64,000 bases of DNA from Oscillospiraceae bacterium (GTDB lineage: Bacteria > Bacillota > Clostridia > Oscillospirales > Oscillospiraceae). Below are positions 43,001 to 48,861 of this stretch, in pieces. The DNA lies in assembly GCA_015068235.1 (NCBI GenBank), contig SVKY01000004.1, positions 1 to 64,000 of the forward strand, written 5' to 3'. The stretch's first letter is position 1, and the number at the start of each line of letters is the position of its first letter. A program made the position numbers and the translations under genes. The notes beneath the pieces were generated by a model, which saw nothing but the letters and a program-made list of their open reading frames with translations, was not told where the DNA came from and did not search any database.

Positions 43001-44351
43001 GTATTATCCCTTGAACATTCTTCCTTCCAAGTGGGAGACCGAAAATGGAAAGAATTTCGTTTATGTCACCATCTATAACAACGGTGCCGGCGGCATTCTG
43101 TCCATCACAGATATCAAGTACGCATATGATATTCCCGCAACAACAGCAACCGAGGCAGCTGTAGTTACCACAAGTTCCGAAGAAGCGACCCCCACAACGA
43201 GATCTGTCCGTTTCTTGGTCGATTCTGAAATGATCGATGCGCTCAGCATTTGCGCAGAGCATAACTATAGCTACGTCAGTGATGGTGATACGCATCGTGC
43301 AACCTGCTCCATTTGCAGCTACTGCATAACAGAGGCTCACAGCTACACCGATGGTACTTGCATTTGCGGAGCGAGTGAAGAAGTGACGGCTACGGAAGAA
43401 TTGGATAAAAATCTAACATTTACGATGAATATCAGTGCAGGCGCAGAGATGTCCGTCAGCTATACCATCATGGCAAACGCTGTCAATCGATATGCAGATT
43501 TCTATCTTGAGATCACAAAAAATGTCGCAAACGGCGAGGCAATCACCACAATCTACGGCAACGGTGAGGGGCGTGAAGTGATGACCGAAAAGCTTGACCC
43601 GACAACAGGCGAAGCGTTGATGTACCAGGTCACCTACAAGGGCATCAACGCCAAAGAAATGGGTGATAACTTCTCCACAACGCTTTATGCAGTTGGCGAG
43701 GATGGAACCATCTACTATGGCAGCACGGTTGTTAAGTCCATCAAGAGCTACTTGATCGACAAAATTGATGCGGAAGCATCGAGCGCAGAACTGAGAACGA
43801 TGTGCGTAGATATGCTCAAGTACGGCGCAGCCGCACAGCTTAGACTTAGCTACAACACCGATAACCTCGTAACCGCCGATTTGACCGAAGAACAGTTGTC
43901 CTATGCTACACAGGAAATTCCCGAAGCTGTCAACTATGCAGCTTCCGCAGGTGAGGGCGCAAGCGTGAATACAAACATCACTGTCACTTCCAGAGTGCAG
44001 CTCAATCTGTCCTGCGTCTACACCACCGCAACCAACCCGAATGCCATCAGGTGCGTTATCACAGATAGCAAAGGCAACGTCCTTGCGGAAATTTCAGCAA
44101 CCAAAAAGGACAATATCATGTTCTCTGCGATTTATGAAAACGTCGGTGCAAAGGAAATGCGTGACGTGATTAACGCCACCTTCTACGAAGGCGAAACCGT
44201 AATCTCAAAGACTATTTCGTGGAGTGTAGAAAGCTATGTTGCACAAGTTCGCGCAAAAACCAACGTTGCAGAAGATGAACTGAACATGGTCAACGCCATG
44301 CTCACCTACGGTGACGCTGTCGCAGCTTATATGAAATCCATCGCACAATAA
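34065..44351 (+). CDS. Giant secreted protein: fibro-slime domain, beta-sandwich modules and phosphodiester glycosidase (NAGPA) domain
   Basis: ATG 34065 follows GGAGG by 8 nt. The product has 3428 aa with a signal peptide ending SSFAA. In order: two helical FIVAR-like repeats (about 225-305 and 490-580, both with ...S..LY.QYNV...YT/EQI); a fibro-slime-type region (about 585-930, FDFVGDDDVYFFIDG, DIGGAHQ, FDMFYAERHT); beta-sandwich modules ending IDYIYVGPE (about 1296-1850, three copies); a NAGPA domain (about 1926-2200) with AMNGGFP, HPRTAIGI and the hallmark NMDGGGSSTF; a His/Cys module; two more beta-sandwich modules (about 2250-2680); further beta domains; and the shared C-terminal tandem region (about 3113-3428). 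NAGPA enzymes hydrolyse sugar-1-phosphodiesters, so teichoic-acid-like or glycan phosphodiesters are possible substrates. The stop codon lies on the edge of a repeat element. Confidence 0.92.
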   Translation: MIKLFCKRTLSLLLILCTLLGILPASSFAALRTSRAGSARASTDLTSTISGLKAPIAQSNTYLEVTNSNKGALNGTYFLVNQASDGTLNVMKPLSGSASGNLSGVTVTKSGSSLVGADLSYAIDVVMNGSELYLRNRDGKYIISEALNNEPCLNLSATTAMSYGLGISGTSNPVFYRFLTVNSVRSRYDLMYDSTDAFHWIKNVGGYYPASHVTYFYKIAQRWSTTELYNAIQSMKSYASANNGRYAEGIHTAFMECMEASINLYNQYNVATGSQTYEQIVAIRSELEAQTQWLLSYKDIMQASYADAASALPTPRGRIVPISWREYDIDKAKVYDGEYYYIANISADGKSAKALDLTGRYYSDPLECFGVVDATVVGEEIFGVHPNTAIKLEVGAYATWLHMHPLHGLDPALNGLSDDESYCNLGYGDSLDMTITFEDNRITMAVHPYDLDGDGEKEYHYLTYLSEINGFRYTLNRDKVSTADNLFTLFKVSEQSIELYKTITKLSRYATGNADERYPADVYASFITCLTESIKLYQQYNVTLNTTDAANYTQIKKDMDDKAAELEAYTATLTRADTITEYIDIPVEIYDFRADTLFFEYMNGYYNMGSASAPGSGSSHGRLGLTEQTLTSERKIAYTEAVVDYIVNAFYQSPVTDLLSDAPGWNDALHKLMPSVAGDAQMPKGSYDETIAKTSTGENGGDFAWADVDDYYDLAYYLLTYLWRPVDPADIMDTSDNLPYNVKVADRDRLRLYADENGDYILDVANEVVYDGYYIYNSNPRISTPKELDSPYFEPIDHLGFETDEMLEALGGDTDRGKERYEAASFDTENTNFHFTMHAKGSFVYYEDQNLYFDFVGDDDVYFFIDGKMALDIGGAHQALGERIELNDLDATHTLIDGEVYDFDMFYAERHTTASNLKFSTNIKIVDTDTVTTMDQYAQTLKGESVASQNYGLGAKLIDNAPLAVDDLTAYSFNLLNTREVPIYNLSFTSPTLGTNISGSSLTLYKATQTNGAVTNISDIVVLYHSVEVGETNVIDTSTPISKSVSDMKTLLGTHINANTALAAGSYMVKIATEQELMDLLTLGIPHGCQISVYGFKRYTIKNDTPYTNTVISSCNYQRAANNEGSQGGEVFTVSGSASRILRVISDLPKVEAQQMVLDYGKPVAVPVDDISYCITTDAFVKVTGFAGVMLTGENNGFLKNTPANMYCRNNGDTVATEHGIFKRTADGLVFQLTDFLDAIETVYLAYAISGCETSDLDGNVYSYPYVLVELELLPANAVYYETDFSDTAFDTTGNDTYLFFDFNNTIEDQQRYSGKVYGYQNFDTEENAYWATRSTRTTAAPATDFVLDNESGTLSIAVATDKPHNDTANYGPWLATTDQYGSYPKQDGTNNPLNYIPNNADYIQIRFKVEGCSSTRSAGPRIVAVYDYMKDGTYPGVLFEGRDYTMVKEYTYKEGVYQVLTLPVSDNFKNADLVTTFGFRFWDLKSTNDGKITVDYIYVGPEEHLPQQSVLLNFDSTDTSSWTAKNNVTLTKDTANGVLSGTITGSDPHINMSYTTDEYNYVLKKDDVVKVRIKVDSGTGSNIQAFFGIEGNTGYVGGVSTSVTSFTPDGNYQNITMAVPDSLIGKTLWGIRIDLVHKFEKEGAYEIDYIYVGPEADYLYFGFDNSDLDQARYAHPAYGCFNFDLANWATGATAGSNAYTMNHAEGNVSITVTDRTSDYGPYFSTTNKSGSYPWSSGAAYAPLSYPVSADTVLKVRFKVSGCTVVSDTVSKVTLLLHNTNSTGGKQYCTSLSKEYTYKEDEYQTLTFNFSNAFSGTEFLNTVGMRFNNIDGTSNGIVTIDYIYVGSNEDFAKALAENNQLWQTISDGTTQGEMQDSESFTGFASSQSLATGEATTSTVSEAETSSTAKTATRASSTYTPPSDMTLNKKSDQTIMEGVTETSLSLTHDGNPLAVYATTINADAQATMKVSYAGYYSASSTEASREALNGNLTWATMRTTKHAANYENATGNTVLFAMNGGFPKNGATRGPLVMEGNLIQPFLSTIKDEPMFAVMKDGSYAILDYTDDFSNVEEALGLRQWLVKDGVNFAATYTEADEEDNLIFPTHPRTAIGIKADGSVVCVVVDGRQADYSTLGVTLNDLAELMISLGCVSAANMDGGGSSTFASRYDESEDLTIRNSPSDDAGERSVITALLMISTENECQHDYSSGNYAISDDGRHNLICDICRQGIDSPHRYENGVCVCGKQEEASPNLFFDFTDNPDDRDRYMTSAYGYRNFDRAQYVNWWQSYWATKATSSQENLYGDFKVNELTGTLVVNVADGGGTDGTATGGKPYGDNYNWGPWVSTAYAYRENPDRYYPNTTLPLNYDPSQAEIVKVRFKVTGCSLAPNVTNPRVVVICDYNEGTNIRRDTEYDMVQTYSYVDGEYVTLTFELCDHLKNADSIRSFGFRFWDIYSTLPQSDANRGTVTIDYIYVGTRADAPVTDDYFFVDFTNTKADQERYANHTYGGTNLDLSKNWTPYAFTNLSVSNGILSFTAPEGFGGYGVLNVGTARTSKPLNYVPNTDDYYQIRFRIDDATSSDLRIKGTGRIVLFYSSDPASSNEQNFVYYDFKVKDEIIDRGWVTLTFKLSDMIYNKDGMKYEDMDVINAFTPCFNWIVSAENKTATYQIDYLYVGPEETLPSFGKTVYGYDTSFENDSMLSNGSSLFIEGAGIPKYASDKTPIYEPGQKQTAISFTFTGTGFDIISRTGANQGLIRVSIYDENGTHVKTAQVLNRSETGLELYQIPVLSIQDLKHGTYTAKIFVAAAYDYDDDNDPTNGDNFNGLLDRGGEFCFDAIRIYDPIDITATTTDAATAYEVYQGDGEANAQHKEVRNMLITAGNFNADSTSMEGVVYLDAKSDNNKSPLLNYTEVGPNNEVYLSADKAVAFKLEVTGTIPASIDIGAKSANGAPAAMVMAVSTSTPTPNPTGDTITVSSSTSQYYPLNILPSKWETENGKNFVYVTIYNNGAGGILSITDIKYAYDIPATTATEAAVVTTSSEEATPTTRSVRFLVDSEMIDALSICAEHNYSYVSDGDTHRATCSICSYCITEAHSYTDGTCICGASEEVTATEELDKNLTFTMNISAGAEMSVSYTIMANAVNRYADFYLEITKNVANGEAITTIYGNGEGREVMTEKLDPTTGEALMYQVTYKGINAKEMGDNFSTTLYAVGEDGTIYYGSTVVKSIKSYLIDKIDAEASSAELRTMCVDMLKYGAAAQLRLSYNTDNLVTADLTEEQLSYATQEIPEAVNYAASAGEGASVNTNITVTSRVQLNLSCVYTTATNPNAIRCVITDSKGNVLAEISATKKDNIMFSAIYENVGAKEMRDVINATFYEGETVISKTISWSVESYVAQVRAKTNVAEDELNMVNAMLTYGDAVAAYMKSIAQ

Positions 44352-44509
44352 TACTGTTTCTTGATAAAATGATTTGGAAATCATTTTATTGCAGGATGAA
44401 TATCCTGCACCGCCTGTGGCGGCAAGAAAAGTATTGTACAACATTCTTGGCGTCTACGACGCCGTCCGCTCACAGAGCGGGCAATAAAACGATTCAATCG
44501 TTTTATTAA
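44348..44509. repeat. Chain-of-hairpins element, copy 2 (inverted)
   Basis: The 162 bp are the reverse complement of 21096-21257 with about four substitutions. One turns GGCGCCGTAGACGCC into GGCGTCGTAGACGCC, restoring a fully paired stem. The element begins across the stop codon of the upstream giant gene. It lacks the outer flank and terminal repeat seen at copy 1 on the gene side and runs directly into a second structured element at 44509. Confidence 0.75.
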
Positions 44510-44671
44510 TACTAATTATCGATTAAAAGTTTTAATCGATAATTCCGTGTGCTACGCACACTCGCATCGTGCAAAAGCACGCTGCGCCGTCTCATACAGT
44601 TCTCGACGCGCCTTCGGCGCTATAAAAAGGTATGAAACCTTTTTAACGAGAACTGGTATAAGAATTAGTAT
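44509..44671. repeat. Second structured element with the same ATACTAATT/AATTAGTAT ends
   Basis: The same 9-bp terminal inverted repeats (44509-44517 and 44663-44671) bound a different interior. It opens with a perfect palindrome, arms 15 nt (44514-44528 and 44530-44544), then GTGTGCTACGCACAC, GCATCGTGC...GCACGCTGC, and an outer GTTCTCG/CGAGAAC stem enclosing two further hairpins. No coding capacity. With copy 2 and the terminators it fills the 410-bp gap 44352-44761. Confidence 0.65.
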
Positions 44672-44680
44672 AATAACAAA

Positions 44681-44752
44681 ATCGCATGAGGTCAAATCGA
44701 CCTCATGCGATCATAAAAAAACGGAGACAGGAAAAAACCTATCTCCATTTTT
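44681..44752 (-). terminator. Tandem terminators of the yqeG-efp-CD1247 operon
   Basis: The first hairpin met after the stop codon is GGAGATAGG/CCTGTCTCC (44723-44746), followed by GTTTTTTT on the minus strand. The second is a 13-bp perfect stem ATCGCATGAGGTC/GACCTCATGCGAT (44681-44711), followed by TTTGTT. The first also carries a T-run on the plus strand. Confidence 0.75.
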
Positions 44753-44761
44753 TATTAAAAA

Positions 44762-45211
44762 TTAGTCATCGTACTCCTCATCGAAGTCGAACTCTAAAAG
44801 CTCATTGCACTTCGGGCAATGGATGGATTCCTTGAGGATCGTATCCTCGTCCAAATGCAGCTCCTCGCCGCAGGTCGGACAGGTTACATCGTAAATGACT
44901 TCCTCGTCATACTCAAAATCCTCGTCATCGTCATCTACGAAGTCGTAATCATCCTCATCTTCCTCGTAGTCGTCGTCATCGTCCTCGTCGTCTTCCATCA
45001 AAAATTCTTCGATGGCATCCAGATCCTCTTCGATCTCGTCGAGTTCATCGGAAACTGCAATTGCATTTTCCTCCAAATCGCTGATGGTGTTAGTCATATC
45101 ATGAAGCAGATCGACGATGCCGGCAATCATCTTGCCCTCAGCCGTCTCCTTGTTCAGATTCAGTCCATCCATCAAGCCCTTCAGGTATGCGGATTTTTCA
45201 GACAAAGTCAT
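44762..45211 (-). CDS. CD1247-type acidic zinc-ribbon protein
   Basis: This 149-aa protein has an N-terminal helical domain (about 1-70, SEKSAYLKGLMDGL...KMI..I.DLL.DM), as in clostridial CD1247-domain proteins. A highly acidic stretch (about 74-105, nearly all D/E/Y) follows, then a C-terminal zinc ribbon CPTC...CPKC (about 111-137). The function is not established. It lies 26 bp after efp and is co-transcribed with it. Confidence 0.88.
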   Translation of the reverse strand: MTLSEKSAYLKGLMDGLNLNKETAEGKMIAGIVDLLHDMTNTISDLEENAIAVSDELDEIEEDLDAIEEFLMEDDEDDDDDYEEDEDDYDFVDDDDEDFEYDEEVIYDVTCPTCGEELHLDEDTILKESIHCPKCNELLEFDFDEEYDD

Positions 45212-45237
45212 TTCGTGCTCCTTTCTTGACCGTGCGA

Positions 45238-45801
45238 TTAAGACTTAGCTCTGCCAAGATACTCGCCGGTACGCGTGTCGATGGAAATACGGTCGCCTTC
45301 GTTAATGAACAGAGGAACCTTGACCTCAGCACCGGTCTCAAGCGTTGCAGGCTTGAGGGTGTTGGTGGCAGTGTTGCCGGCAAGACCGGGCTCGGTCTTG
45401 GTGACCTCAAGATCAACAAAGTTCGGTGCTTCTACGCTGAAAACGTTTCCCTTGTAAGACAGGATCGTGCAGGTATCATTCTCCTTGACAAAGCGGAAGC
45501 TCGTGTCGAGGATCTCCTGGTCAACAGGAACCATGTCATAGGTCTCAGCATCCATGAAATAATACAGGTTGCCGTCCTGGTAGGAGTATTCCATCTTCTT
45601 GCGCTCAATGTAAGCGGTGGGATACTTATCGTTGGGGTTAAAGGTTGTTTCGGTGACACCGCCGGTGATGACGTTACGCATCTTGACACGGACGAACGCA
45701 GCACCCTTACCGGGCTTAACATGCTGGAACTCCACAATCTGCATAACCTTGCCATCCATATCGAATGTCACGCCGTTTCTGAAATCACTAACAGAAATCA
45801 T
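45238..45801 (-). CDS. efp: Translation elongation factor P
   Basis: The 187-aa protein has the three EF-P beta-barrel domains: KOW-like N-terminal FRNGVTF, the loop HVKPGKGAAFVRVK (about 29-42) whose Lys at the tip is the site of modification in other bacteria, and the C-terminal signature GDRISIDTRTGEYLGRA. EF-P rescues ribosomes stalled at polyproline. The start has AGGAGG upstream and its own predicted promoter. Confidence 0.97.
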   Translation of the reverse strand: MISVSDFRNGVTFDMDGKVMQIVEFQHVKPGKGAAFVRVKMRNVITGGVTETTFNPNDKYPTAYIERKKMEYSYQDGNLYYFMDAETYDMVPVDQEILDTSFRFVKENDTCTILSYKGNVFSVEAPNFVDLEVTKTEPGLAGNTATNTLKPATLETGAEVKVPLFINEGDRISIDTRTGEYLGRAKS

Positions 45802-45856
45802 TGATTTGTCCTCCTATTATTTCCCAAAATGGGCATAGTATACTTAGTGCTATTCT

Positions 45857-45885
45857 ATTTTAACCTATATTGAAGCAAAAAGCAA
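45857..45885 (-). promoter_or_regulatory. Promoter upstream of efp
   Basis: On the minus strand TTGCTT (45885-45880), 17-bp spacer, TAAAAT (45862-45857), inside the 104-bp gap between the M24 peptidase and efp genes. Confidence 0.5.
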
Positions 45886-45904
45886 GTGTTTACAACGAAA
45901 TTCC

Positions 45905-46969
45905 TCAGATAATCAATAATTCTTTCGGGCTGTGGGTAATATTTCGGCAGCCGTCAGCCTCAAAAATGACAACATCCTCTATTCTCACGCCGAATTTGTC
46001 CGGCAAATAAATGCCGGGCTCAGCAGAAGCAACTGCATTTTCGGGCATTGGCTGGTCATTTCTGGGGTTGCAGTTGGGGCTTTCGTGGATCTCAAGACCC
46101 AAGCTGTGACCGTAGCCATGACCAAAATATTCGCCATAGCCTGCCTCAGCAATGACATCACGGGCAGCCTGATCAACGGCTTGTCCCGTCACGCCCGCCT
46201 TACTCAAGGCGATGCCTGCTTGCTGCGCCTTGAGAACCGTATCATAGACCTTCTTCATTTCATCCGTTGCGTAGCCAAGCGCAACAGTTCTGGTCATATC
46301 CGAGCAATAGCCCTGATAGATCACACCAAAGTCCATGGTAATAAAATCTCCCTTTTGCAGCTTGCGCTCACCCGGGACGCCGTGCGGCATGGAGGTATTC
46401 GGTCCTGAAACCACGATTGGATCAAAGGACAGTCCTTCCGCACCGTTTTTATACAAGCAGTAGATCAGCTCAGCCGCAAGCTCTTTTTCGCTCATGCCCT
46501 CCTGAATTCGAGTACACACCTCGGAAAAAGCTTTGTCCGTGATCTCCTGCGCCTTGATCATCCGCTCAAGCTCCCACGGCTCTTTCGATGCTCTGAAAGC
46601 GTTGATTTTCTTCTGAACAGGAATAAAAGAAGCCTCAATTTTTTCTTGGAACGTATTGAGCTCCGCAACGGTCAGATATTCTTCTTCAAAGCCAAGCTTT
46701 GTAATACCAAATTCCTTGATCGTCTCATTGATTGCCTGAATCAAGGGTCTGTTCATGCCGAACTCAACGACCTCGAAGCCATGAATCCCCTTCTGCGCCG
46801 ATTCGATATAACGGCTGTCCGTAAAATACCGTGCGCCGTTCTTTCCAACGATCGCATAGCCCTCAGAGATATCAAATTCCGCCGCATACATACGGCTGTA
46901 TCTCGAGGTCAGGAACAGACCGTCCACATCTTCATTCAACACGGAACGATACTTTTCTAAATTCTTCAA
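45905..46969 (-). CDS. M24-family aminopeptidase (Xaa-Pro aminopeptidase type)
   Basis: This 354-aa protein has a creatinase N-terminal domain (about 1-125) and a pita-bread M24 catalytic domain. Metal ligands are visible in MDFGVIYQGYCSDMTRT (two Asp), GHGYGHSLGLEIHE (His) and EPGIYLPDKFGVRIEDV (two Glu). It removes N-terminal residues from X-Pro peptides. Its ATG overlaps the yqeG stop by 4 bp. A peptidase beside efp is a common Firmicute arrangement and may reflect handling of Pro-rich proteins. Confidence 0.95.
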   Translation of the reverse strand: MKNLEKYRSVLNEDVDGLFLTSRYSRMYAAEFDISEGYAIVGKNGARYFTDSRYIESAQKGIHGFEVVEFGMNRPLIQAINETIKEFGITKLGFEEEYLTVAELNTFQEKIEASFIPVQKKINAFRASKEPWELERMIKAQEITDKAFSEVCTRIQEGMSEKELAAELIYCLYKNGAEGLSFDPIVVSGPNTSMPHGVPGERKLQKGDFITMDFGVIYQGYCSDMTRTVALGYATDEMKKVYDTVLKAQQAGIALSKAGVTGQAVDQAARDVIAEAGYGEYFGHGYGHSLGLEIHESPNCNPRNDQPMPENAVASAEPGIYLPDKFGVRIEDVVIFEADGCRNITHSPKELLII

Positions 46970-47466
46970 CGTTTGACCCTCCTGTTTTTTGCCATAGCCA
47001 AAAACGGCACCTCAAACACATGGCGCAGCTTCAGCCAAAAATTATGATTATGTATCGACTTGACGATCACTGAAGTAATGCCGGCAAGATTGGCACCCAA
47101 AACATCCGTATAAATCTGATCACCGATCAACACCGTTTGTGCCTTCGTTCGCTCAAAACGTTTCATCGCCTCGCAGATGCCTTTTGTCCTCGGCTTTTTC
47201 GCGCCTGTGACGCAGAATACGCCATACTTTTCCGCAAAGTCCGGCACACGTTGTTTGTGGCTGTTGGAAACAATGCACAGCGTCAAGCCCGCTGTTTTCA
47301 TGGAATCCAACCATGAAAGAAGCTCCTTTGTCGGCTCGTTCGAAGTGTAAGGCAGCATAGTATTGTCGAAATCCAGAAACACCAAATCAATCTTCAGCGA
47401 CTTAAAAAACTTCGGTTCAATGTCCGTCAGCTTTGAAAAAACATATTTGGGTAAAAGTGAGAGCAT
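46966..47466 (-). CDS. yqeG: YqeG-family HAD IIIA-type phosphatase
   Basis: The start was chosen at ATG 47466 (MLSLLPKYVFSKLTDIEP), 5 nt after GAGG; the longer frame upstream is not needed. The 166-aa protein has HAD motif I DFDNTMLPY (about 33-41), motif II SNSHKQR, motif III Lys in KKPRTKG and motif IV IGDQIYTD. Relatives in Firmicutes and plants act on phosphatidylglycerol-phosphate or related phosphoesters; the substrate here is inferred. Confidence 0.93.
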   Translation of the reverse strand: MLSLLPKYVFSKLTDIEPKFFKSLKIDLVFLDFDNTMLPYTSNEPTKELLSWLDSMKTAGLTLCIVSNSHKQRVPDFAEKYGVFCVTGAKKPRTKGICEAMKRFERTKAQTVLIGDQIYTDVLGANLAGITSVIVKSIHNHNFWLKLRHVFEVPFLAMAKNRRVKR

Positions 47467-47531
47467 AATTTCCTCGGCAAAATAATATTTTATGGTAGTT
47501 TTATTATAACACCAAAAAGGAGGTTTGTCTA

Positions 47532-48149
47532 TTGCAAATACCGATTTATTTGGCGGTAAAAAATGAAGAAATTGTAAAACATCGCACTGCGCAGCTTGGT
47601 TTTGGTTTTTACCCAAACGGTTCCGTACGGCTTCCAGCTAAAATTTTGCCAAACTCGATTGCCGTAATCGATGATCTCTATCTGCCCAATTTTACACAAA
47701 GCGCTGTGGAAATGCTAAAATCCAAGTTGATCCGTGGTTGCATTTTAGATTTTGAGCGTAAAATAACACCGCAGCATCAACGACTGGTCAAAATATTGCC
47801 GAAGATCATTGCCCTTCCCGAAGCGTATCATGAGCTTGCGCCAAAAGCACTTCCGATCGTCACATGCTCTGAGCCATGTAACAGTTGGTTGCAGTTTTTG
47901 TCACAAACACAGAAAAAATTTCCGAATGGTTGGATGCTCGAAATTGTTCCCTGGAAGCGAAAAGTCAGCGGGAGCGCACCGAAAAATGAAGGTTTTTTGA
48001 AAAACGCCATCTGCCGCTACAAACAACAAGACGGCGAGCTCATGTATTTCGACACAAAGCAAACCATTGAGCAAAAGCTTACACTTGTACAAAGCTACAG
48101 TTGCCGTGCCGCTCTCGGTCTGCTGGAGGAATTGCGCAAGCTTCAATAG
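47532..48149 (+). CDS. Unrecognised 205-aa protein, TTG start
   Basis: The TTG at 47532 has an excellent SD (AAGGAGG, 47517-47523) at 8 nt spacing and divergent genes on both sides, so it is very probably real. The product begins MQIPIYLAVKNEEIVKHRTA and shows no signal peptide, membrane segment or known motif. Alternating hydrophobic stretches (SIAVIDDLYLPN, GCILDFERK, KALPIVTCSEP) suggest an alpha/beta barrel or Rossmann-like fold. It is divergent from yqeG across 65 bp. No function can be assigned. Confidence 0.75.
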   Translation: MQIPIYLAVKNEEIVKHRTAQLGFGFYPNGSVRLPAKILPNSIAVIDDLYLPNFTQSAVEMLKSKLIRGCILDFERKITPQHQRLVKILPKIIALPEAYHELAPKALPIVTCSEPCNSWLQFLSQTQKKFPNGWMLEIVPWKRKVSGSAPKNEGFLKNAICRYKQQDGELMYFDTKQTIEQKLTLVQSYSCRAALGLLEELRKLQ

Positions 48150-48234
48150 ATGCACGCCGTCTTAACATTAATATTATCTATTGCAAATAAAAAGTGATCC
48201 TCAGCCAAAAATCCCCATCATCTCAGATCTCTAA

Positions 48235-48268
48235 CAATCCCCTGCCATCGCACAAGGCAGGGGGATTA
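48235..48268 (+). terminator. Rho-independent terminator
   Basis: An 11-bp stem (AATCCCCTGCC / GGCAGGGGGATT, with one bulge) and ATTTTCT, 85 nt after the stop of the preceding gene. Confidence 0.7.
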
Positions 48269-48332
48269 TTTTCTACGTCTTACACAATTTTCTAATAAAA
48301 TAATGCTTCTAAAAATATTATATTATTTACAC

Positions 48333-48361
48333 TTGCTTTTACAACAAAATAACTGTATAAT
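48333..48361 (+). promoter_or_regulatory. Sigma-A-type promoter of yajC
   Basis: TTGCTT (48333-48338), 17-bp spacer, TATAAT (48356-48361), 30 bp upstream of the yajC ATG, which has GGAGG 7 nt before it. Confidence 0.7.
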
Positions 48362-48390
48362 ATTAACACCAAATTATAGGAGGAAACCAA

Positions 48391-48759
48391 ATGGATCCCA
48401 CTTTTATCATTATGATCGTTGCGATGATCGCAGTATTCTACTTTATGATCATCCGCCCCGAGAAAAAGAAGAAGAAGGAAGAAGAAGAACTTCGCAATTC
48501 TCTGAAGGAAGGCGACAAGATCACCACCATCGGCGGTATCGTCGGCAAGATCGTTGACATCGACGGCGAGAACATCGTTATCGAAACAAGCAAGGACCGT
48601 GTTCGTGTCGAGTTCAAGAAATGGGCTGTCGGCACCAATGACACCGCTACCGAAAACGCTAAGAAGGCTCGTGCCGAGGCTCAGGCGAAGGCAAAGGAAC
48701 GTGCAGAGCAGCGCAAGAGAGAAAAGGCGGAAAAGAAGAACAAGAATTATGACGAATGA
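48391..48759 (+). CDS. yajC: Preprotein translocase subunit YajC
   Basis: This 122-aa protein has a single N-terminal transmembrane helix (FIIMIVAMIAVFYFMIIRP), a Lys/Glu-rich segment and the YajC core (SLKEGDKITTIGGIVGKI...VRVEF.KWAV). A charged C-terminal tail follows. YajC associates with SecDF at the Sec translocon. It is transcribed alone and is the last chromosomal gene before the prophage boundary. Confidence 0.95.
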   Translation: MDPTFIIMIVAMIAVFYFMIIRPEKKKKKEEEELRNSLKEGDKITTIGGIVGKIVDIDGENIVIETSKDRVRVEFKKWAVGTNDTATENAKKARAEAQAKAKERAEQRKREKAEKKNKNYDE

Positions 48760-48765
48760 TAGCAA

Positions 48766-48800
48766 AGAGGCTCGATCAGCTCAGACCGGGTCTCTTTTTT
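48766..48800 (+). terminator. Terminator of yajC
   Basis: 9-nt arms AGAGGCTCG and CGGGTCTCT pair with two G-T wobbles, followed by TTTTTT. Confidence 0.75.
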
Positions 48801-48818
48801 CGAAATATTCAAAAATAA

Positions 48819-48861
48819 AAAGTCCTGATTTTACCACGTTTTTGGATAAAATCAGGACTTT
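48819..48861 (-). terminator. Terminator of the tRNA gene split by the prophage
   Basis: A perfect 15-bp stem (48819-48833 and 48847-48861) is followed on the minus strand by TTTTTATTTTTG. It abuts the tRNA 3' fragment, so it is read as the native terminator of that tRNA left on the chromosomal side. Confidence 0.75.

Noticed and set aside
44509..44671. Structured element considered as a riboswitch or small RNA
   Set aside because: Hairpins are chained between terminal inverted repeats and there is no downstream gene in sense orientation; a repeat element explains it better.
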